From NCBI RefSeq assembly GCF_003667575.1, contig NZ_RCUY01000011.1, positions 186,001 to 250,000 of the forward strand: DNA of 64,000 nt, read 5' to 3'. Made by a program: the position numbers and the translations under genes. Origin of the DNA: Mycetocola lacteus. GTDB lineage: Bacteria; Actinomycetota; Actinomycetes; Actinomycetales; Microbacteriaceae. The number at the start of each line of letters is the position of its first letter. The first letter of the stretch is position 1. Below the pieces are notes generated by a model, which saw only the letters and a program-made list of their open reading frames with translations, did no database searches and was not told the origin of the DNA. Of the stretch, positions 45,005 to 53,973 are shown piece after piece.

Positions 45005-45574
45005 ATGCAACTCGACGATATTCACATCCGCATGGTTGACCTGCTGCGCCGCAATGGACGGCTGTCCATCGCGGCGCTGGCGGACCAGTTGGGGATCTCC
45101 CGTTCGAACGCCTACCAGCGCTATGACTGGCTGATTGAATCCGGTGTGATTACCGGATTTACCGCCACCCTGGATTTCCGGGCGGCGGGGTTTGGCGTGG
45201 CCGCGCTGGTGTTTGTATCACTCGAACAGCAGCAGTGGGGTGAGTTTCGTGAGCGTCTGAAAACGGTGCCGGAACTGGAGTATTTCGCGGTGACCGCCGG
45301 CGAGCATGACGGCATGCTGTTGGTGCGTGCGGCGGACGTCGCGGCAATTCATGAGCTTGTGGCGTTGAATCTTGCGCAGTGGTCCTGCATCAAATCCACC
45401 GAGACGGTGTTCGTGATGGATGAGCAGTGGGATCGGGTCAGCCTGGGTGCTGGCTTTGCCGGCCGGGCGCTGCGTTCGCCCGGAGAGTGGGCGGGGGAAT
45501 CCCCGCTGGGTTCCACCCGGCACCTGCGGATCGCGGAGCCGGGTGAGGAGGATGAGGGCGCACCGTTGCGCTAG
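45005..45574 (+). CDS. Lrp/AsnC family transcriptional regulator
   Basis: 189 residues. N-terminal winged helix (LADQLGISRSNAYQRYDWLIESGVI, about 22-47) and RAM-like sensor domain (about 65-140). The C-terminal about 45 residues are an acidic extension not usual in Lrp proteins. Divergent from the peptide-binding lipoprotein gene, with a dyad in the shared promoter, so it probably controls the peptide transporter in response to an amino acid. GGGGAG precedes the ATG. Confidence 0.9.
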   Translation: MQLDDIHIRMVDLLRRNGRLSIAALADQLGISRSNAYQRYDWLIESGVITGFTATLDFRAAGFGVAALVFVSLEQQQWGEFRERLKTVPELEYFAVTAGEHDGMLLVRAADVAAIHELVALNLAQWSCIKSTETVFVMDEQWDRVSLGAGFAGRALRSPGEWAGESPLGSTRHLRIAEPGEEDEGAPLR

Positions 45575-45600
45575 CTCATCCCCCACCAAAATGGGTGGAA

Positions 45601-45651
45601 GGCCCGAGATGTTCCTCGCCGCCGGAAAGCTATTCGCGGCGGCATCGGGCC
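45601..45651. terminator. Hairpin between convergent genes
   Basis: GGCCCGA (45601-45607) pairs with TCGGGCC (45645-45651), and an inner GCCGCCG/CGGCGGC stem is nested in it. It lies between the converging Lrp-type gene and the next minus-strand gene. No T-run, so efficiency is uncertain. Confidence 0.5.
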
Positions 45652-45659
45652 CGCGCGGT

Positions 45660-46052
45660 CTAGTTCGCGGCGACCTCGCGGCACACGCTGAGCTGCGGCT
45701 CACCGTTGGCGCCGACGTAGAACTCGGTCAGACGCAGCAGGCCGTCGGCCTGACGGGAGATGATCGTGGTGTCGTTGCCGTGCACCAGGTTGCCGTTCTT
45801 GGACCGGTGGTTGTAGGACATGTGCAGGGTGTCACCCTCACGGATACCGGAGAAACGGCCCTCGATCACGGTGTCGCCGGTGTAGTCGCCCCACACCACA
45901 CCCTCGTTCTCGAAGTAGCGGAACAGGGTCGGCTCGGCGGCCACAACGCTGGTGGTGGACGTGACCATTTCGAACACCACGTTGTTCAGCGAAACGTCTT
46001 CACGTTCGCCCTCAACGGCGCTGAAATCTACGGCAATATTGGCCTGAATCAT
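45660..46052 (-). CDS. Small beta-rich protein of the group often annotated N-acetylglutamate synthase
   Basis: 130 residues. The order FRYFENEGVVWGDYTG, GRFSGI, LHMSYNHRSKNGNLVHG and LRLTEFYVG matches a family of small cytoplasmic beta-barrel-like proteins commonly, and doubtfully, named N-acetylglutamate synthase. There is no acetyl-CoA-binding GNAT signature, so I do not assign that reaction. Single gene with converging upstream neighbour. Confidence 0.6.
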   Translation of the reverse strand: MIQANIAVDFSAVEGEREDVSLNNVVFEMVTSTTSVVAAEPTLFRYFENEGVVWGDYTGDTVIEGRFSGIREGDTLHMSYNHRSKNGNLVHGNDTTIISRQADGLLRLTEFYVGANGEPQLSVCREVAAN

Positions 46053-46158
46053 GGGATTCTCCAGTCGGAAAATGGGGCGCTCCCGAGGAGCGGCGGGGAT
46101 CGAGGTGACCGCACAGGGTCACCGGGGTCACGTTACACCAGTTGTGGTGGTCACTACG

Positions 46159-46701
46159 TCAACGTAGTATCAGATCAATCACCTCGCGAGCATTCAGCAG
46201 AACGTCTGCGCGGTCGTAACGAGGAACCGATTCCCCATCAAAGAAAGCATCCAGGATCTGCATAATCTCGCGCACCGTGGTGATTCTTAGGTAGGCAATG
46301 AGGAGCCTAATATCCTCCAGATCCTTCGCCCGATATGCGGACATCTACATCGCCAGAAGTACGCGCGGGGATGCAACCTCGTACGTCAGCCCCCCGGTTC
46401 TCCTGTGCATCGTGCTCTCCAACGGTTCCCCTCCCGGGATAAACGCTGATGCGTTGAAACTCAGCCAGTCCGTCGGGAGGCCCTCATCAAGCGCAATTTG
46501 TGATGCAATGTCTCGCAGAACGTCCCGTTGGACAGAATGCGCATCGATATCTAGCGTGGCCGTCGTGCGACCATAAGCGATAGTCATCGCGGCCCCACCG
46601 ATGATGTACAGGTTTGCTGTCCGACCACGCGCTTCGAGTTCCGCACCGAGACGGTCCAAGAGCTCAAAAATGCGTGCGTTGCCGAGCCCAAACACATTCA
46701 A
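46159..46701 (-). pseudogene. DUF6036-type nucleotidyltransferase gene broken by an in-frame TAG
   Basis: Frame from ATG 46701 gives an NTase-type N-terminus with YIIGGAAMTIAYG (Gly35-Gly36) and DIDA (Asp51, Asp53), then stops at TAG 46345-46347 after LLAM. The very next codons in the same frame (46344-46159) continue as MSAYRAKDLEDIRLLIAYL, the expected second half of the family, in which I would expect LLAMK. One change, AAG to TAG, explains the break. Two fragments of 118 and 61 residues result. The family resembles AbiEii-like toxin partners. Confidence 0.75.
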
Positions 46702-46703
46702 TC

Positions 46704-47096
46704 CTACGCGGTTGCCAGGTCTGAAAGCTCGTACCAGACATTCTGCTCCGCCAGCGATAGCGGTGTCCGTTCGCGAATTCTCTCGCGGTAGATTTCGGTG
46801 AGGTCTCGATCCGCTCGGAGGTAAACCGGTGTCGGGCTCGGCTCACGTTCGGTCCAGGGCGGCGGCGTCTTTCCACGCGTTTCATACGCCAATCGAACCG
46901 CCGATGTGGAAAGAGTATCCCATCGAGAATCGCCCGCAAGCACGGGGGCAGTCCTCAACGAAGTGACTTGCGAGCACTCCGCCTCAGCCACGGCCGCGTC
47001 AAAAATCTCGGAAATCAAGCGAATCGCAAACAACTCGTCACCCCGTGCGATGCAATCGCTGAGGGTATCAAAGCAGTTCGCCAGATGGCTCGTCAT
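46704..47096 (-). CDS. Putative partner protein of the DUF6036 module
   Basis: 130 residues, ending 2 bp before the broken nucleotidyltransferase gene. Helical, with RLAYETRGKTPPPWTE and a C-terminal RTPLSLAEQNVWYELSDL stretch that resembles the small proteins usually found upstream of DUF6036 genes. I infer an antitoxin or adaptor role. Its own frame is intact. Confidence 0.65.
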   Translation of the reverse strand: MTSHLANCFDTLSDCIARGDELFAIRLISEIFDAAVAEAECSQVTSLRTAPVLAGDSRWDTLSTSAVRLAYETRGKTPPPWTEREPSPTPVYLRADRDLTEIYRERIRERTPLSLAEQNVWYELSDLATA

Positions 47097-47227
47097 GCAC
47101 CGATCCTAACTCAGCCAGGTTCCCATTGACATGGTTCGCCCCGGATGCCCGTATAGAACCAGGGGTTTGGCCCACGTAAAACGCAGAGCGCGCCTCGGCC
47201 ACGTCCACGCGGATCGGCTGTGGACAC

Positions 47228-47719
47228 CTATCCGGGATGGGCGTGGCGGCCGATTTGGCCGGTGGGCGTTCGGCGCGGGCGATTGACCCAAATCTGCCAG
47301 GTCAGCACAAGAATCAGGACGACCGCTACCGTCCAAGGTTGCCAGATTGACCCGTCGGCTTCCCCCTCCGCGGTCACAATATTGAACAGGCCGTTGGTGG
47401 TGATTCCGCCCTCTCGATAGCTCGCGCGAACGGTTCCGTCGGCACTGTCCAGCGGACCGGACAGCCCGGTGTGCGGAAGGCTGATCGTGCCGTCATCGCT
47501 GTCCCAGCGGCCCTTACTTGAACACGAGGAATTCCGGTTGAGAAAACCACGCGTACACTCACTTTCGGTATACGTTCCCCAGTGCAACGGGAGGCTCAGC
47601 GCGGCGATGCCGCCGACCCCCATAATCACGGACAGCACAATCGCAAGACTCAGTCCACCCAGGACCACCGGGCGCTTTGCAAACGCCGCGACGATAAGTG
47701 TCCCCAGACCGTGCCTCAC
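47228..47719 (-). CDS. Two-helix membrane protein, partner of the PH-domain protein
   Basis: 163 residues from GTG 47719, which overlaps the upstream stop by four bases (GTGA). Helix at about 18-42, an extracytoplasmic domain of about 85 residues with two Cys (ESECTRGF, NSSCSSK), a second helix at about 127-146 and a short basic tail. Its translation is coupled to the 529-residue gene. Function unknown; no family recognised. Confidence 0.7.
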   Translation of the reverse strand: MRHGLGTLIVAAFAKRPVVLGGLSLAIVLSVIMGVGGIAALSLPLHWGTYTESECTRGFLNRNSSCSSKGRWDSDDGTISLPHTGLSGPLDSADGTVRASYREGGITTNGLFNIVTAEGEADGSIWQPWTVAVVLILVLTWQIWVNRPRRTPTGQIGRHAHPG

Positions 47720-49305
47720 CGCAGTTCGTGCTGTTCTAGGGCCACGTCCTGTCCAGGTGGATTGGGGAGCAGGGAGTCCGTGCGCCGCTCACTCTCCGGG
47801 ATATGCATGGCCGCCGCGAGCAGGTTCGCCAGTCGGCGAGCGGATTCCAGCGCCGGCCCCGCTGCGGCCCAACGGTCGAACGTGAGCTTGATGTTGGATT
47901 CGGCGGTAATCAGATCGAGAACCGCGCCCTGCTTGCCTCGCTCGGTGAACCGAACGTAACGCACATCCGAGAGCGAAATTTCCCGCTCGATACTTCCCTG
48001 CTTGAGCAGCGCTCCGTGGGAGGAGAGCAGCACTCGGTGAGGGGTCACCACCAGGTAGGCACCCCCGGAAATGAGCCGATCCTCGTTCACATCCGCAAGC
48101 GCGATCGGAGCCTCTCCCTTGGGAAGCACCAGGGATAGTATTCGCAGCACGGCATCCGCCGACTCATCTGGATCAACGACCAGCACACCGGGCACGGAGA
48201 CCGTCCTGGTGCGTCGGACGGAATTGGAAATGGCCGCAACCTGATCACCCAGATACCGGGCAATCTCGACCACCTCGTTTGCCGATTGACGCTTCGTGGT
48301 GAAGGGCAGGCTTCTGTCCGCGGGCAGTTCAACGATGAGTCCACACTGGCGTTCCAGCTCGTCAACCAGGTCTTTGATTCGCGCCACCGATGCCGTGTAC
48401 TCACGCCGAGTCTGCGCAACCAGCGTCTCAACGATGGGTGCGTTTTCCGATTCGTTGCCCAAATCGTGTCTGATGTGTGCGGCCCGCAGGACCTGTGCAC
48501 GGTGCCAGGATCCCTCGGCCATCAGCAGACCGTGAACGTCGGCGAAAATGCGTTCATAGTTCTTCTGCACGTAGGCGCGTCGCCCACGGGGGTCGCCCGC
48601 AAGCATCTCGATGTGCTCGCGTACCTGACGGTCGTATGCGGTCTTCAGCTTGCGAAAATCAGCTTCCCTGGTGGAGACCGCTGCATAGATGTGATCGTTG
48701 ACCACGCCCGCGGCCTGAGCCTCGGCCACCGCACGAATCGTCGTGTCATACAGGCCTCGCAGGGTGTCCATCTGGTCCTGTTCCAGGAAGCGCTGAACGC
48801 TCTGGGTCAGCTCAATGTTGGTATCAACCCGGCGCGAAATCGATGCGATTTGAATCTGCAACGCCAGCAGTGCCATCGCGGGCCCCAGCGTGGCGAGCAC
48901 GGCGGCGCTCTGCGCTCCGGCCGCGGGTGCCCAGCGAATCGACGCCGCGGCCTTCCCCTTTTCTCCCACCAGGGTGCCGAGATTCCATCCGTTTGACACC
49001 ATCGGCTTCATCGTCTGCAGCTGTTTGATCGTCTCGGGGGCAAGCCGGACCAGGCCCTGCGCGCTGACCACCCCCTGTGCACCCTGCGCAACCACGGTAC
49101 CGGCACCGGAGACGATGGCCAGGGCGTCCGTCAAGCTCCGGGCGTTGCTCTCGCCCAGCACCTCAAACGGGACAAGATTCATGTCAATCGGGGGCGTTTG
49201 CGCGAACACCACGGCAAACCCATGTTCAATCTCAACCAGCGTCATCTCCGACCCATCGGAGAGCTGCGCCTCATCCGTCTCGGATGATCCCTCGCTCACA
49301 ACCAT
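47716..49305 (-). CDS. Uncharacterised protein with central hydrophobic segment and C-terminal PH-like domain
   Basis: 529 residues from ATG 49305 (AAGGAG upstream; an in-frame GTG one codon earlier is possible). Residues 1-110 mixed alpha/beta; 120-160 Ala-rich and hydrophobic (SAAVLATLGPAMALLALQI); 160-370 long charged helices, probably coiled coil; about 395-490 PH-like with GGAYLVVTPHRVLLSS and EISLSDVRYVRF. It resembles membrane-associated scaffold proteins. Encoded with a small membrane protein in one operon. Function unknown. Confidence 0.7.
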   Translation of the reverse strand: MVVSEGSSETDEAQLSDGSEMTLVEIEHGFAVVFAQTPPIDMNLVPFEVLGESNARSLTDALAIVSGAGTVVAQGAQGVVSAQGLVRLAPETIKQLQTMKPMVSNGWNLGTLVGEKGKAAASIRWAPAAGAQSAAVLATLGPAMALLALQIQIASISRRVDTNIELTQSVQRFLEQDQMDTLRGLYDTTIRAVAEAQAAGVVNDHIYAAVSTREADFRKLKTAYDRQVREHIEMLAGDPRGRRAYVQKNYERIFADVHGLLMAEGSWHRAQVLRAAHIRHDLGNESENAPIVETLVAQTRREYTASVARIKDLVDELERQCGLIVELPADRSLPFTTKRQSANEVVEIARYLGDQVAAISNSVRRTRTVSVPGVLVVDPDESADAVLRILSLVLPKGEAPIALADVNEDRLISGGAYLVVTPHRVLLSSHGALLKQGSIEREISLSDVRYVRFTERGKQGAVLDLITAESNIKLTFDRWAAAGPALESARRLANLLAAAMHIPESERRTDSLLPNPPGQDVALEQHELR

Positions 49306-49425
49306 CACAATCACTCCTTCGTCGGCACAGCAAATTGTGCCACACGTGGGCAACCTTCACACGGCGGCTCGCGCGGTCACGCTCGCGCAGGAGAATGCTC
49401 CCCCGTATGCGCACAGAGAGATGAA

Positions 49426-49842
49426 TCAGGATGGTGTCGAAGCGACGTATTGGTACTTCAGGTCCGACACTGCCGCAACGTGGGCGAAATCTAGGTCCGC
49501 AGCCAGCACCGTTGCGTCATTCACAATCGCATATCCCTTGATGAGAATGTCCAGTGCACACGCGGCACGAACAAGGCCAGATTTCCATAAGGAACTCTGA
49601 ATATCGAGCACGAGAGATTCGTCAGGTGCCCGCTCCAACGGAAATCCCAGAGAGATTTTCTCCCGATAAAGTGCGTATTCTTCGGGCGTCCGAGCGCTAT
49701 GGCAAAATTCCAGCACCTGTGGCGGACAGGTCACAAAAAGATCTGCCGGCGCACGCTCAATGCGGCGCAACTCTGCGGTAATCGCACGGTCACCGGACGC
49801 CAGCCGCGCCCAGACGGAGTTGTCAACCAGAAAGTCGACCAT
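49426..49842 (-). CDS. vapC: PIN-domain toxin VapC
   Basis: 138 residues. PIN fold RNase with acidic metal-binding residues: Asp7 (FLVDNSVW), Glu45 (QVLEFCHSA), Asp98 (ALDILIKG) and Asp116/118 (AADLDFA). Its start shares one base with the antitoxin stop. VapC toxins cleave RNA, often tRNA; the target is not readable here. Confidence 0.9.
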   Translation of the reverse strand: MVDFLVDNSVWARLASGDRAITAELRRIERAPADLFVTCPPQVLEFCHSARTPEEYALYREKISLGFPLERAPDESLVLDIQSSLWKSGLVRAACALDILIKGYAIVNDATVLAADLDFAHVAAVSDLKYQYVASTPS

Positions 49843-50048
49843 TAGGGCGTGGGCGGGATTACCGGGGCTCCCAGCTCCGCTTCAAGATTGACCAGCTCGG
49901 AAATACCATCGATCATCGCGGCCTTCTGTTTGTATGCAATGAGCCGACGAAGAGCAAGATCGAGGACGGCACGGTTGGAGCGCTCACCGGTGAGCTCCCG
50001 AGCACGCTCAATCAGCTGGGGATCTAGGTCAACACTGGTGACTTCCAT
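49842..50048 (-). CDS. vapB: VapB-type antitoxin
   Basis: 68 residues: ribbon-helix-helix-like N-terminus (TSVDLDPQLIERARELTG, SNRAVLDLALRRLI) and a short C-terminal toxin-binding tail. Directly upstream of vapC with a one-base overlap. It neutralises VapC and probably represses the pair. Confidence 0.88.
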   Translation of the reverse strand: MEVTSVDLDPQLIERARELTGERSNRAVLDLALRRLIAYKQKAAMIDGISELVNLEAELGAPVIPPTP

Positions 50049-50219
50049 GACAAACCCCTCTCTTTATGGTTCGTTATATAGCTCGCTCCGAGGTTGGCCC
50101 GGACGTGGTTGAGCGACAACTCATCGGCGCTGTCACTCGGGTACGCACACCTTAAATGTCGATGCCGTGTGATAACTGAGCATCCAGAATCGAAAACATC
50201 CCGTCGCCCCCAAACGACA

Positions 50220-50249
50220 ACGGTCCGCCTCCCGAGGGAAGCGGACCGT
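50220..50249 (-). terminator. Terminator after ychF
   Basis: A 9-bp perfect outer stem (50220-50228 with 50241-50249) with an inner TCCC/GGGA stem. The downstream T-rich stretch is broken. Confidence 0.7.
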
Positions 50250-50264
50250 GTGCAGAAAGTGGGA

Positions 50265-51338
50265 CTAGACGTTGAAGCGGAACTCCACCACGTCGCCATC
50301 CTGCATGACGTATTCCTTGCCCTCCATGCGGGCCTTGCCCTTGGAGCGGGCCTCGGCAACCGAACCGGTTTCCACCAGGTCGGCAAACGAGATGATCTCG
50401 GCCTTGATGAACCCACGCTCGAAGTCAGTGTGGATCACACCGGCGGCCTGCGGAGCCTTGGCACCCTTGGGGATGGTCCAGGCGCGCGACTCCTTGGGGC
50501 CGGCGGTCAGGTAGGTCTGCAGGCCCAGGGTATCGAACCCGATGCGAGCGAGCTGGTCGAGACCAGACTCGGTCTGGCCGGTCGAAGACAGCAGCTCGGC
50601 GGCGTCCTCCTCGTCCAGGTCGATCAGCTCGGACTCCAGCTTGGCGTCCAGGAAGATCGCCTGTGCGGGGGCCACCAGGGCGGCCAGCTCGGCGCGCTTC
50701 TCGTCGCTCTGCAGGACCTCCTCATCCACGTTGAACACGTAGATGAAGGGCTTGCCGGTGAGCAGACCGAGCTCGCGCACGGGCTCCAGGTCGATCTTGG
50801 TGGCGGAGAGCGGGGTGCCGGCATTCAGCGCGGCGAGCACCTCGTTTGCAGTCTCCAGGGCGGCGGGATCGATGCGCTTGCCCTTGACCTCCTTCTCCAG
50901 ACGCGGGATGGCCTTCTCAACCGTCTGCAGGTCCGCGAGGATCAGCTCGGTGTTGATGGTCTCCATGTCGCCGGCCGGGTTGACCTTGCCGTCCACGTGC
51001 ACCACGTCGGAGTCGGCGAATCCACGCACCACCTGGGCGATCGCGTCGGCCTCACGAATGTTTGCCAGGAACTGGTTTCCCAGCCCCTCACCCTCACTCG
51101 CACCACGCACGATGCCCGCGATGTCCACGAAGGAGACCGCGGCGGGCAGGATCTTCTCGCTGCCGAAGATCTCGGCCAGCTTGGTCAGGCGCACGTCAGG
51201 AAGGTTCACCACCCCGACGTTGGGCTCGATCGTCGCGAACGGGTAGTTCGCCGCGAGCACCTGGTTCTTGGTCAGGGCGTTAAACAGGGTTGACTTGCCA
51301 ACGTTGGGCAGTCCGACAATTCCGATAGTGAGGGCCAC
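50265..51338 (-). CDS. ychF: Redox-regulated ribosome-binding ATPase YchF
   Basis: 357 residues. Obg-family NTPase that binds ATP: GLPNVGKSTLF at 8-18, DIAG in SFVDIAGIVRGAS, a coiled-coil insert (about 130-200) and a C-terminal TGS domain (about 275-357) ending in DGDVVEFRFNV. The NKxD motif is altered, as usual in YchF. Single gene. Confidence 0.96.
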   Translation of the reverse strand: MALTIGIVGLPNVGKSTLFNALTKNQVLAANYPFATIEPNVGVVNLPDVRLTKLAEIFGSEKILPAAVSFVDIAGIVRGASEGEGLGNQFLANIREADAIAQVVRGFADSDVVHVDGKVNPAGDMETINTELILADLQTVEKAIPRLEKEVKGKRIDPAALETANEVLAALNAGTPLSATKIDLEPVRELGLLTGKPFIYVFNVDEEVLQSDEKRAELAALVAPAQAIFLDAKLESELIDLDEEDAAELLSSTGQTESGLDQLARIGFDTLGLQTYLTAGPKESRAWTIPKGAKAPQAAGVIHTDFERGFIKAEIISFADLVETGSVAEARSKGKARMEGKEYVMQDGDVVEFRFNV

Positions 51339-51480
51339 GAGGATCTATCGTACCCGGCCAGATGGACCGGGGCCAGCCGAGCGCGCGCGGCGAACGTTCT
51401 GGGCATCCGTTATTCTCACACGCTGCGTTGTTAGCCTGCGCTTCATATGCTCGCCCACACCGGGAAATCTGAGGTAACTC

Positions 51481-52260
51481 ATGCAGACACCTAGCCGGAA
51501 CATCACGCCCCTTTCGCTCGACCTTGCCCGAGGCCGAGACGTTCCGCTCTATCGACAACTCGCCGATCAACTTCGCGATGCCATCACCGATGGAACGCTG
51601 CCTCCGGGAAGCAGACTCGACAACGAGATTGTGTTGGCACACCGCCTGGGCATTTCCCGACCGACCGTACGGCGCGCGATCCAGGAGGTTGTCGCCGAGG
51701 GCCTGCTCACTCGGCGACGCGGTGTGGGCACACGCGTGGCACACACGCGTATCCGGACCGCAATCGAGCCACTGGGCATCGTCGAGTCGCTTGAGCGCGA
51801 CGGACACCGCCCCGGCAGCAAGGTTCTCGAGCAACGCACGATACCCGCCTCGGCGCTGATTGCCACCCTCCTGGAACGTGCGGACGGCACGCCGGTGCAT
51901 CATTTCCGCAGGCTTCTGAGCAGCAATCAGGCACCATTTGCGATCCTCACAAACAATGTGCCCGCCGACCTCAAGGTTCCCGGCTTCCACCGGCTGAGTG
52001 ACACCGGCTCGTACTCCCTTCTTCGCGCCGCGGGCATCCTCATTCACAGCGTCGATGAACGGCTCATCTCCCGTCAACCAACCCCGGCCGAGACCGGATT
52101 ACTCAGTCTCGGCACGGACGGGGTTATTCTCGAGCGCACCCGGATATCGCGGGATTCCGCGGGCCGACCGGTCAGCGTGGGCATCCACGCATTTCGAGGG
52201 GATCTGATCGCCATCGGTGTCTCCGCCATCGGTGTCTCCGCCGCCGGCGAGCTTCGCTAG
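51481..52260 (+). CDS. GntR-family regulator, HutC subfamily
   Basis: 259 residues. Winged helix at about 20-85 (YRQLADQLRDAITDG, GISRPTVRRAIQEVVAEGLL, RRGVGTRV) and a C-terminal UTRA effector domain (about 100-240). The 3' end contains a 15-bp tandem duplication encoding IGVSAIGVSA before the stop. Target genes not evident; no convincing target neighbours. Confidence 0.88.
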   Translation: MQTPSRNITPLSLDLARGRDVPLYRQLADQLRDAITDGTLPPGSRLDNEIVLAHRLGISRPTVRRAIQEVVAEGLLTRRRGVGTRVAHTRIRTAIEPLGIVESLERDGHRPGSKVLEQRTIPASALIATLLERADGTPVHHFRRLLSSNQAPFAILTNNVPADLKVPGFHRLSDTGSYSLLRAAGILIHSVDERLISRQPTPAETGLLSLGTDGVILERTRISRDSAGRPVSVGIHAFRGDLIAIGVSAIGVSAAGELR

Positions 52261-52327
52261 CCGAGCATCGGTAGCCGAGCGTCCGTAGCCGAGCGTCAGT
52301 GGCCGAGCATCGGTAGCCGAGCCGGGA
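52258..52327. repeat. 14-bp tandem repeat after the GntR gene
   Basis: Five units of 14 bp (TAGCCGAGCATCGG and variants) start at the stop codon of the GntR gene. The first unit supplies the TAG stop. Confidence 0.9.
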
Positions 52328-52427
52328 GTCGTGTCGGATTTCCTCCACAGGCGGCGTCCGCGACTCAGTTATCCCCAGTTACTCCATCTCCGCCGAGCCT
52401 GTCGGCGGTGTCGGGCACACTTGGGGT

Positions 52428-53891
52428 ATGGACTCACTACTCCCACTCATCATCGGCCTCATGCTGGGCCTCGTGCTCGGCGCGGTCCTTGGCGGCGTGT
52501 TCGGCGGGCTGACCGCACAGCGCCGTGCAAGCTCGGCACTGCGCGCGGCGGAGGTTCGTGCCGATGCTGCCCGCGCCGAAGTTGAGGTTTTGACGGCGCA
52601 GCATTCCGCCGAGTTGATGTCCCAGGGTGCACGAGAATCCGAAATCCGCGGCACGCTGCGCGCCGAGCTGGCCGCTCTCGAGGCGACCACGGCAGAGCTA
52701 CGTGATCAGATCGACGCCCAGCGTCGGTATGCCGCCGACCAGGAGCGACGTCGTGAGGAAGAGGCCACGAATCGGCGAGCACGAGAGTCTCAGGATGCAC
52801 GCGTTCTCGAGGCGCTGGCTCCCGTGGCCGAAACTCTGCGCACGATGCAGACGGCCGTCTCGGCGATCGAGAACCAGCGAAGCCTCCAACACGGAGAACT
52901 CAGCGCCCAGCTCCGAGCAGCCACGGAGGCTGAGGAGCGGCTGCGCGCCACCACGGACACCCTGGCTGGTGCGCTGCGGTCGAATAACGTTCGCGGCGTC
53001 TGGGGTGAGACCCAGCTGCGCAATGTGGTGGAAGCTGCGGGGCTGATCGAACGGGTGGACTTCAGCGTGCAGTCTTCGGTGTCCACCGACGCGGGAGCCG
53101 GTCGCCCCGACATGGTGGTGCACCTGCCCGGGGGCAAGAACATCGCCGTGGATGCGAAGGTGCCCTTCAACGCGTACCTGGAAGCCAGCGCGATTCCCGC
53201 CACCGCGACCGGTGCAGAGGCCGCCCGTCGCGATTCGCTTCTGCGTGATCATGTGAAGGCCGTGCGCGAACATGTGACCGCGCTGGGCAATAAGACCTAC
53301 TGGGAGGGCCTGCCCGCCTCCCCCGAGCTGGTCATTGCGTTCATCCCCAGCGAGTCCCTGGTGTCCTCGGCCCTGGAAGCCGACCGCACCCTGCTCGACT
53401 TCGCGTTCTCCAAGCGGGTCGCGCTGGCATCCCCGGTGACCCTCTGGTCCGTGCTGAAAACCGTCGCGTTTAGCTGGCAGCAGGATGTGCTCACCAAGGA
53501 GGCCACCGAACTCTTCGACCTGAGCCGAGAACTCCACTCGCGTCTGGCCACCACCGCGACACGACTGCAGAAGCTGGGGCGCTCGATCGAACGCTCGGTG
53601 AAGGACTACAACGTGGTGATCGGATCCCTCGAACACCAGGTGCTGCCCAGCGCCCGCAAGCTCGGCCGCATCGACAAAACCAAGATCATCGCCGACCTCA
53701 CCCCGATAGAAGAGCCCCTGCGCGAGATCACCGATGTCGACCTGGTTGCCGGCCTTGAAGAGAGCCGCTCCCACGCTTCCCCAGCCTCCCCCACCTCCCC
53801 TGTCACCCCGGCCTCCTCCACTTCCCCCGCCTCCCTCACCCCGGATGAAACCGAAGCGGAACAGAATCAGGAGGAAAACTCTCAGGCCTAA
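52428..53891 (+). CDS. rmuC: DNA recombination protein RmuC
   Basis: 487 residues: an N-terminal membrane helix (about 4-27), a coiled-coil stretch (about 30-190) and the RmuC nuclease-like domain (about 190-420) with RGVWGETQLRNVVEAAGL, DMVVHLPGGKNIAVDAKVPF and VTLWSVLKTVAFSW. The last 50 residues are a Ser/Pro/Thr-rich disordered tail. RmuC limits inversion at short inverted repeats. Confidence 0.94.
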   Translation: MDSLLPLIIGLMLGLVLGAVLGGVFGGLTAQRRASSALRAAEVRADAARAEVEVLTAQHSAELMSQGARESEIRGTLRAELAALEATTAELRDQIDAQRRYAADQERRREEEATNRRARESQDARVLEALAPVAETLRTMQTAVSAIENQRSLQHGELSAQLRAATEAEERLRATTDTLAGALRSNNVRGVWGETQLRNVVEAAGLIERVDFSVQSSVSTDAGAGRPDMVVHLPGGKNIAVDAKVPFNAYLEASAIPATATGAEAARRDSLLRDHVKAVREHVTALGNKTYWEGLPASPELVIAFIPSESLVSSALEADRTLLDFAFSKRVALASPVTLWSVLKTVAFSWQQDVLTKEATELFDLSRELHSRLATTATRLQKLGRSIERSVKDYNVVIGSLEHQVLPSARKLGRIDKTKIIADLTPIEEPLREITDVDLVAGLEESRSHASPASPTSPVTPASSTSPASLTPDETEAEQNQEENSQA

Positions 53892-53905
53892 ACGGGCAGC
53901 AAAAA

Positions 53906-53933
53906 GCGGGCGCACCGCCATTGGTACGCCCGC
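53906..53933 (-). terminator. Terminator after glpX
   Basis: Stem GCGGGCG / CGCCCGC (53906-53912 with 53927-53933) with an inner ACC/GGT stem; on the minus strand a T5 run follows, so it ends the glpX transcript. It also sits just after rmuC. Confidence 0.8.
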
Positions 53934-53973
53934 AGCTCAGGACCCGCGTATGGGCGGGTTGAGGATCAGCGGT

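Noticed and set aside
45660..46052. True N-acetylglutamate synthase (arginine pathway)
   Set aside because: The usual family label is doubtful: no GNAT acetyl-CoA motif and no arginine gene nearby.
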